Shown one piece after another: positions 59,935-64,000 of a stretch of 64,000 nucleotides of DNA. A program made the translations under genes and the position numbers. Source of the DNA: Malachius bipustulatus (lineage: Eukaryota; Arthropoda; Insecta; Coleoptera; Melyridae); NCBI GenBank assembly GCA_910589415.1, contig OU342632.1, positions 14,635,507-14,699,506 of the forward strand. Reading direction: 5' to 3'. The notes under the pieces were generated by a model, which was not told the origin of the DNA, ran no database searches, and saw nothing but the letters and a program-made list of their open reading frames with translations. Position 1 is the first letter of the stretch. Each line of letters starts with the position of its first letter.

Positions 59935-62023
59935 TCAGTCATCATCATCATTCATGAGATTAATATGAGTCGGAGTATTTTCCAAATAACATACGCACGC
60001 ATCGTAAGCAGTATCCATTGGAGTAGCTTTCTGTACACCGCATTTTTCTATCAGCATGTCGATGGTAGCTTGATCGTGTCCCATCTCATGGCCGAGCTTC
60101 TGTGTAACATGATCCATGTTGAAGGTACCATCATCATTCTGGAAGCCAATCTTCTTCGACATGCAGAACAAGTAATGCTTGAACTTATCATCAGGAGTGA
60201 AATGGCCTTGTCGGGCCCGATTAACCAAGGTTATATCTACACCTGTATCTATTAAGCATTCGCTGTGGTATAACAGCAGGTTCTCAATCTGTGCCTCTGT
60301 CAATGCCTGGAGAGAGAAAATTTTTAGACTCGCTTGATTAGAATGTGTTACGATAGTAAGAAAAGATAATGAAAAAAGAAAGAAAATTTTGAAAATACGT
60401 CTAATATAAAAAAGTTATTTTACTCTGCTACGTTTATGAGATATATGTTAAAAAGAGCGTCTAAGGTGTTATTTACAATTTATTATACCAGTTAAATTTT
60501 GGTAAACAGAGTGGTCTTAATACTTGACTATCACCTTGTATATTAGGACCATAATAACTAGGGGAAGGCTGAGTCATTCGACCGTAAAAACACGAGCCAA
60601 AAAGGAAAAGATGGAAAATGAAAAACGTATGTATGACTAGGACTGCAAATCACCAAGAGTTGCGGTAACGCAGTAGCGCCTGAATACTGTCAGAAAAGGG
60701 CTGCTGTTTCAGTACAGACTCATCTGACTACAATGGGTATATTATGCTCCTTTAGCTGGTTTCAGTGAAGTAGTGATAATAAAAGCATCTTTAGGCTAGA
60801 TAGGTTGTTTCAGGGATGAAATTACCATGCAGTAAGAATGGAGAGAGATGATGAAAGAAAGCTTAAACGAAGCATTATAGCAGCGAAAAATGGAGAGGGC
60901 CTTCGATCTGGTTACAGTCAACACCTACTTTGAAACACTGGAAAGTCACGATAACATATAAAAGGGGGAATAAATTTAGTTCGATAGATTACTTACTATG
61001 GGCAGAGACCCATCTAAGGAGAATGTGAACTAGCAAAGTGATAAATCAAGAATGTGTGAATACTAATTCACACTTACGAAGGAAAATTACTAAAGAATAT
61101 AATATGTTGCCTTCTAGTAAAAATTTAGAAAAGCAGCGAGTTCCGATTATATGTTTGATAAAGGTAGTTTGAAATTTGGAGTGTTGGAAGGGGAAAAGGA
61201 ATCACAAAAAAAGTAGTAAATTTTGTGGTGGAATACAAAGGGTCAATCGGAAATAAACAATAGAAACATATGGAGAAAAGTTTTGATGTAATAGGTCGTT
61301 TGGAAGATAAGCAAGCACAATATAGCAACAAGAACACTGGCGAAATCTTCTCAATTTATTTAAGTAAGTATGTATGTTTCAAATAAATCGAGAATATTTT
61401 TTCACCATCAAGACCATCTTCAGGGTCTTGAATATAAGGGTCTACATGCAGTATCGTAAGAGACAATTTTTAAACGTTGTTTATAATGACTATGTGTATT
61501 CGTAAAGAGATAAAATTTTTGTGTAACAATAATTGGCAGTTGACAAGGCTTATTATGAAGGACTAGAACAGAAGAAATGTGTGAGAGTAATGACGGAATA
61601 AGCTGAGATATAGTCATGAAATTGATATGATAAAGATAAAGCTTCAATGAACTTCATAGCAGCTAAACGAATACAAAAACAAGAGTGAGTATAGTGTCAC
61701 AGGAACGTAAGAATATTAATAAGGGAATATCTTCTTTAAAGAAAGAATAATTAAACAAATAAAGGATTGGTGGAAGACACGAGCCAGAATAAAGTAAAAA
61801 TTAGAAATATAAAAGTAGTACTGGATCAGATTCGAGTCCAGCAAGTTTTGAGAAGCTTTTGAAGTGAAGGGATGGCTTTTTTATCAGAACCTGTGATAAA
61901 ACTGATGTAAAGAGAAAAACAAAATAGAGAAATGGAAAAAAATATAAGTAATACAGAAAACATGTTACTTACCTGGCTTGAAGCAATCAACCCAGCAATA
62001 CAAAATATAATTTTGAAGAGCAT
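59935..62023 (-). CDS. Divergent Minus-C-type odorant-binding protein, gene 3 (two exons)
   Basis: Third OBP of the cluster. Exon 1 (61973..62023) codes a 17-residue signal peptide; exon 2 (59935..60306, stop included) codes 123 residues, 140 in all. The phase-0 intron 60307..61972 starts GTAAG and ends CTCCAG. Mature cysteines follow C-X30-C-X40-C, then an ACVC motif where the other genes have VLC. There are thus five, an odd number, with one extra cysteine two residues before the usual last one. C2 is absent. The C1-C3 segment matches gene 1 at about 12 of 30 residues (TGVD, CMSKKIGFQ). The C-terminus ends in an acidic run (NDDDD), and a His-rich GHEMGHD lies near residue 98. It may bind a different ligand or pair by a disulfide; that is inference. 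Confidence 0.92.
61973..62023 (-). CDS. Exon 1 of OBP gene 3 (signal peptide)
   Basis: Fifty-one bases reading MLFKIIFCIAGLIASSQ, then a GTAAG donor. It shares GLIASSQ and most of its bases with exon 1 of gene 1, although the mature proteins differ greatly. Confidence 0.87.
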
Positions 62024-62096
62024 TTTAATTGTTTGTCTCTTATCAACACAAAACAGAGGAAGTTTTAAAACTGAATCATATTGCTGTTTGTTGCAT

Positions 62097-62103
62097 TTTT
62101 ATA
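62097..62103 (-). promoter_or_regulatory. TATA box of OBP gene 3
   Basis: TATAAAA on the minus strand within TTATATAAAAATGC, 74 bases before the ATG. Confidence 0.68.
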
Positions 62104-62520
62104 TAAAAAAATGATCTGATCCAATATAGAATTATCGGGACTAATATGACTTAATACATAGGTACTTCAGTAATTCATCATTAGGGTTATTAATGAGAAT
62201 AATTGAAATAAGAACTAATAATTAAAAGAATTATTAGAAGTGCTCCTTCTAATGAGAAAACATCATTGACAACAATAACTAATAATTTTGCTTAATTTAA
62301 TTACATAGCGAAAACATACATTTAATAATTTTACCATGGAATGGTATCTTTTTAAATTTAATTAATCTTTGTTCTAAGTAGTCTTGCTGGCCTCGTGGTC
62401 CTAGATGCTTGAACGCAGGATGTGTTTTTTGGGGTGTAAGTTTTCTTGGGAGAGCAACTCGACATTTGATACAAAATATATCCCAATATATCTTAAAAAT
62501 TGTAGTGAGTACCTTTAATA
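62104..62520 (-). promoter_or_regulatory. Upstream region shared with OBP gene 1
   Basis: Counterpart of 40369..40735, in the same order and orientation, with insertions of up to some tens of bases. The best kept stretch is next to the TATA box (tagaattatcgggactaata, then gacttaata). A second well-kept stretch lies about 300 bp out (cctcgtggtcc, gcttgaacg). Confidence 0.75.
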
Positions 62521-62581
62521 TGGTTTAAATTTAATATGAATGCCTGCCATGTAATTAATATGCCCTGAAATTATTATTATA

Positions 62582-62864
62582 CAGTGAGCGCCAAAAGTAA
62601 GAAATAAATTCGATAAAACGGAAAGCGCTGTATTTTTGAAAAAATAAAAAAACAGGTCGTTTTTGTTTTTGAGTTGTTCAACTTTTGACATAATTAGGGT
62701 ATAACAGAGTGATGCGCGAAAAAGTGGTATTATGTACCTACAATACATATTATGTCAAAAAATGAACAACTCAAAAACAAAATCGACCTATTTTTTTATT
62801 CTTTCAAAAAAAAAACAGCGCTTTCTCTTTTATCGAATTTATTCGTTACTTTTCTCGCGCACTG
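62582..62864. mobile_element. 283-bp MITE with TA duplication
   Basis: Ends CAGTGAGCGCCAAAAGTAAG and complement; arms of about 105 bp; TA on both sides. It lies just outside the shared promoter region of OBP gene 3. Confidence 0.85.
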
Positions 62865-62869
62865 TATGT

Positions 62870-64000
62870 ACATTATAAGGTATTTAATTTATGCTTCCAT
62901 ACAATCCGCTTGCTAAAAGGGATAAAATCATGTGAGTTTGTTGTTGTAGTGCATTATAGCACTAGACTGAAATACTGAAGTAATAATATTAAATTATGAT
63001 GTTGAAGTTCGACAAAAAAAAAACTATAGGTACATTCAGTTGTAACTGAATCGACGAAAAAAAATGCAAACATCATCTAACATTCTTCCCTGGCCTCCTT
63101 TCTTATAGCGCAACCCCAAAATAAAAATTTGAATATGCAGTGGCATAATTATACAGGGTTGTCAGCTAAGCGCGCGTCGGTCTATAGCTCCTAAAATAAT
63201 GAGGTTAGGAATTTCGTTCATATGTGTACAATTTGTAAGAGTCTATTTTAGGAAAAAAATTTTCGAGTTTACAGGGTGGCTCAAACAAGTATTTTTTTAA
63301 AGGACACACCTTGTATTTATTACATATTCAGATTATCTATGAAAATACAATATGAATGGTTTTTTTAGTTAAAGATTAAATAATTGAGTATAGGCGATGA
63401 GTTACAAACAAATGAAAATCGCAATTATAACGAAAAAGACTCAAAATGGAGGAAAACGGCTTACATGCCACTATCTTAACTTTTCATTTGCTATGATATG
63501 ATGATCTAAAAGAAATTTTTAAATAGCGTGATATTTGGATATTTGGAGCCGTTTCCGATGTATACAGGATGCCCGCTCTTAGAGAAAATGCAGGGGGATC
63601 TCAGTTTTCTGAAGAGATACAAAGTCAGTTAATTGGGGAAAAGTTTCGCATTTTTGGGCGGATTAGTAATTTGAAAAAAAAAAACTGAGCTGCGATTATT
63701 TGTTGTCAAAATATTGTAAAAAATACGAAATTTGCAGTTTCTGTTTTTATTCTTTTATTTAATGATTAATGAGGTTAGCCGTTTTAACCTAAACATTATT
63801 GCGAGGACACTTTTCATCAAGGAATCAAAGAAAAAAAATTCGCAATCACTCTAGATTTTTGCCGTTTTTGATTTTGCAATAGATTTAGATTTTGTAGACT
63901 CTATACAGGGTTACTGGTAACTGGATACATTCCTTTGGTGATCTGATAAAACAAGAGGTAAGGAGTAAATTAACCCCAACATGAACTATACAAAACTCAA
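62870..64000. other. No recognised gene; repeat debris
   Basis: 63,395..63,560 repeats the dispersed block (gagttacaaacaaatgaaaa, cggcttacatg). MITE-like ends tacagggttgtc (63,153) and tatacaggatgccc (63,562) occur singly. Confidence 0.45.

Overview
The window looks like nuclear DNA from an insect, most likely a beetle. It is AT-rich, its genes have GT-AG introns, and nearly all of it is old transposon sequence. The only host genes I can support are three odorant-binding-protein (OBP) genes of the Minus-C type, a subfamily greatly expanded in Coleoptera. I cannot name the species from the sequence.

The three OBP genes all lie on the minus strand (37,242-40,289; 46,264-48,885; 59,935-62,023). 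They share one architecture: a TATA box 73-76 bases before the ATG, a short exon coding the signal peptide, a phase-0 intron of 1.7-2.6 kb, a single exon coding the whole mature protein, and an AATAAA signal. The first gene is a mosaic. Its exon 1 and about 430 bp of upstream DNA match the third gene, while its mature-protein exon matches the second. The proteins would be secreted carriers of small hydrophobic ligands in sensillum lymph or haemolymph.

The rest, region by region. 0.5-9 kb: a solo LTR with a 4-bp target duplication, a LINE tail, a Penelope-like remnant (YVDD reverse transcriptase and GIY-YIG part), and two TA-flanked inverted-repeat elements. 9.27-12.66 kb: a 3.4-kb long-inverted-repeat element with a 140-bp periodic end, a 644-bp tandem repeat and an AT microsatellite. 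12.8-21 kb: mostly unrecognised, with a mariner-derived foldback at 19.1 kb. 21.9-25.6 kb: a LINE split by two TA-flanked insertions. 26-36 kb: LINE fragments, several carrying inserted MITEs. 37-49 kb: the first two OBP genes with LINE and foldback debris. 49.3-52.8 kb: another long-inverted-repeat element holding a perfect 100-bp-arm hairpin. 54-59 kb: a run of foldback elements. 60-64 kb: the third OBP gene and a small MITE.

All transposon copies seen are broken by stops, frameshifts or insertions; none looks able to move itself. Repeat ends were found by eye and are good to a few bases where a TA duplication is quoted, and to tens of bases otherwise.
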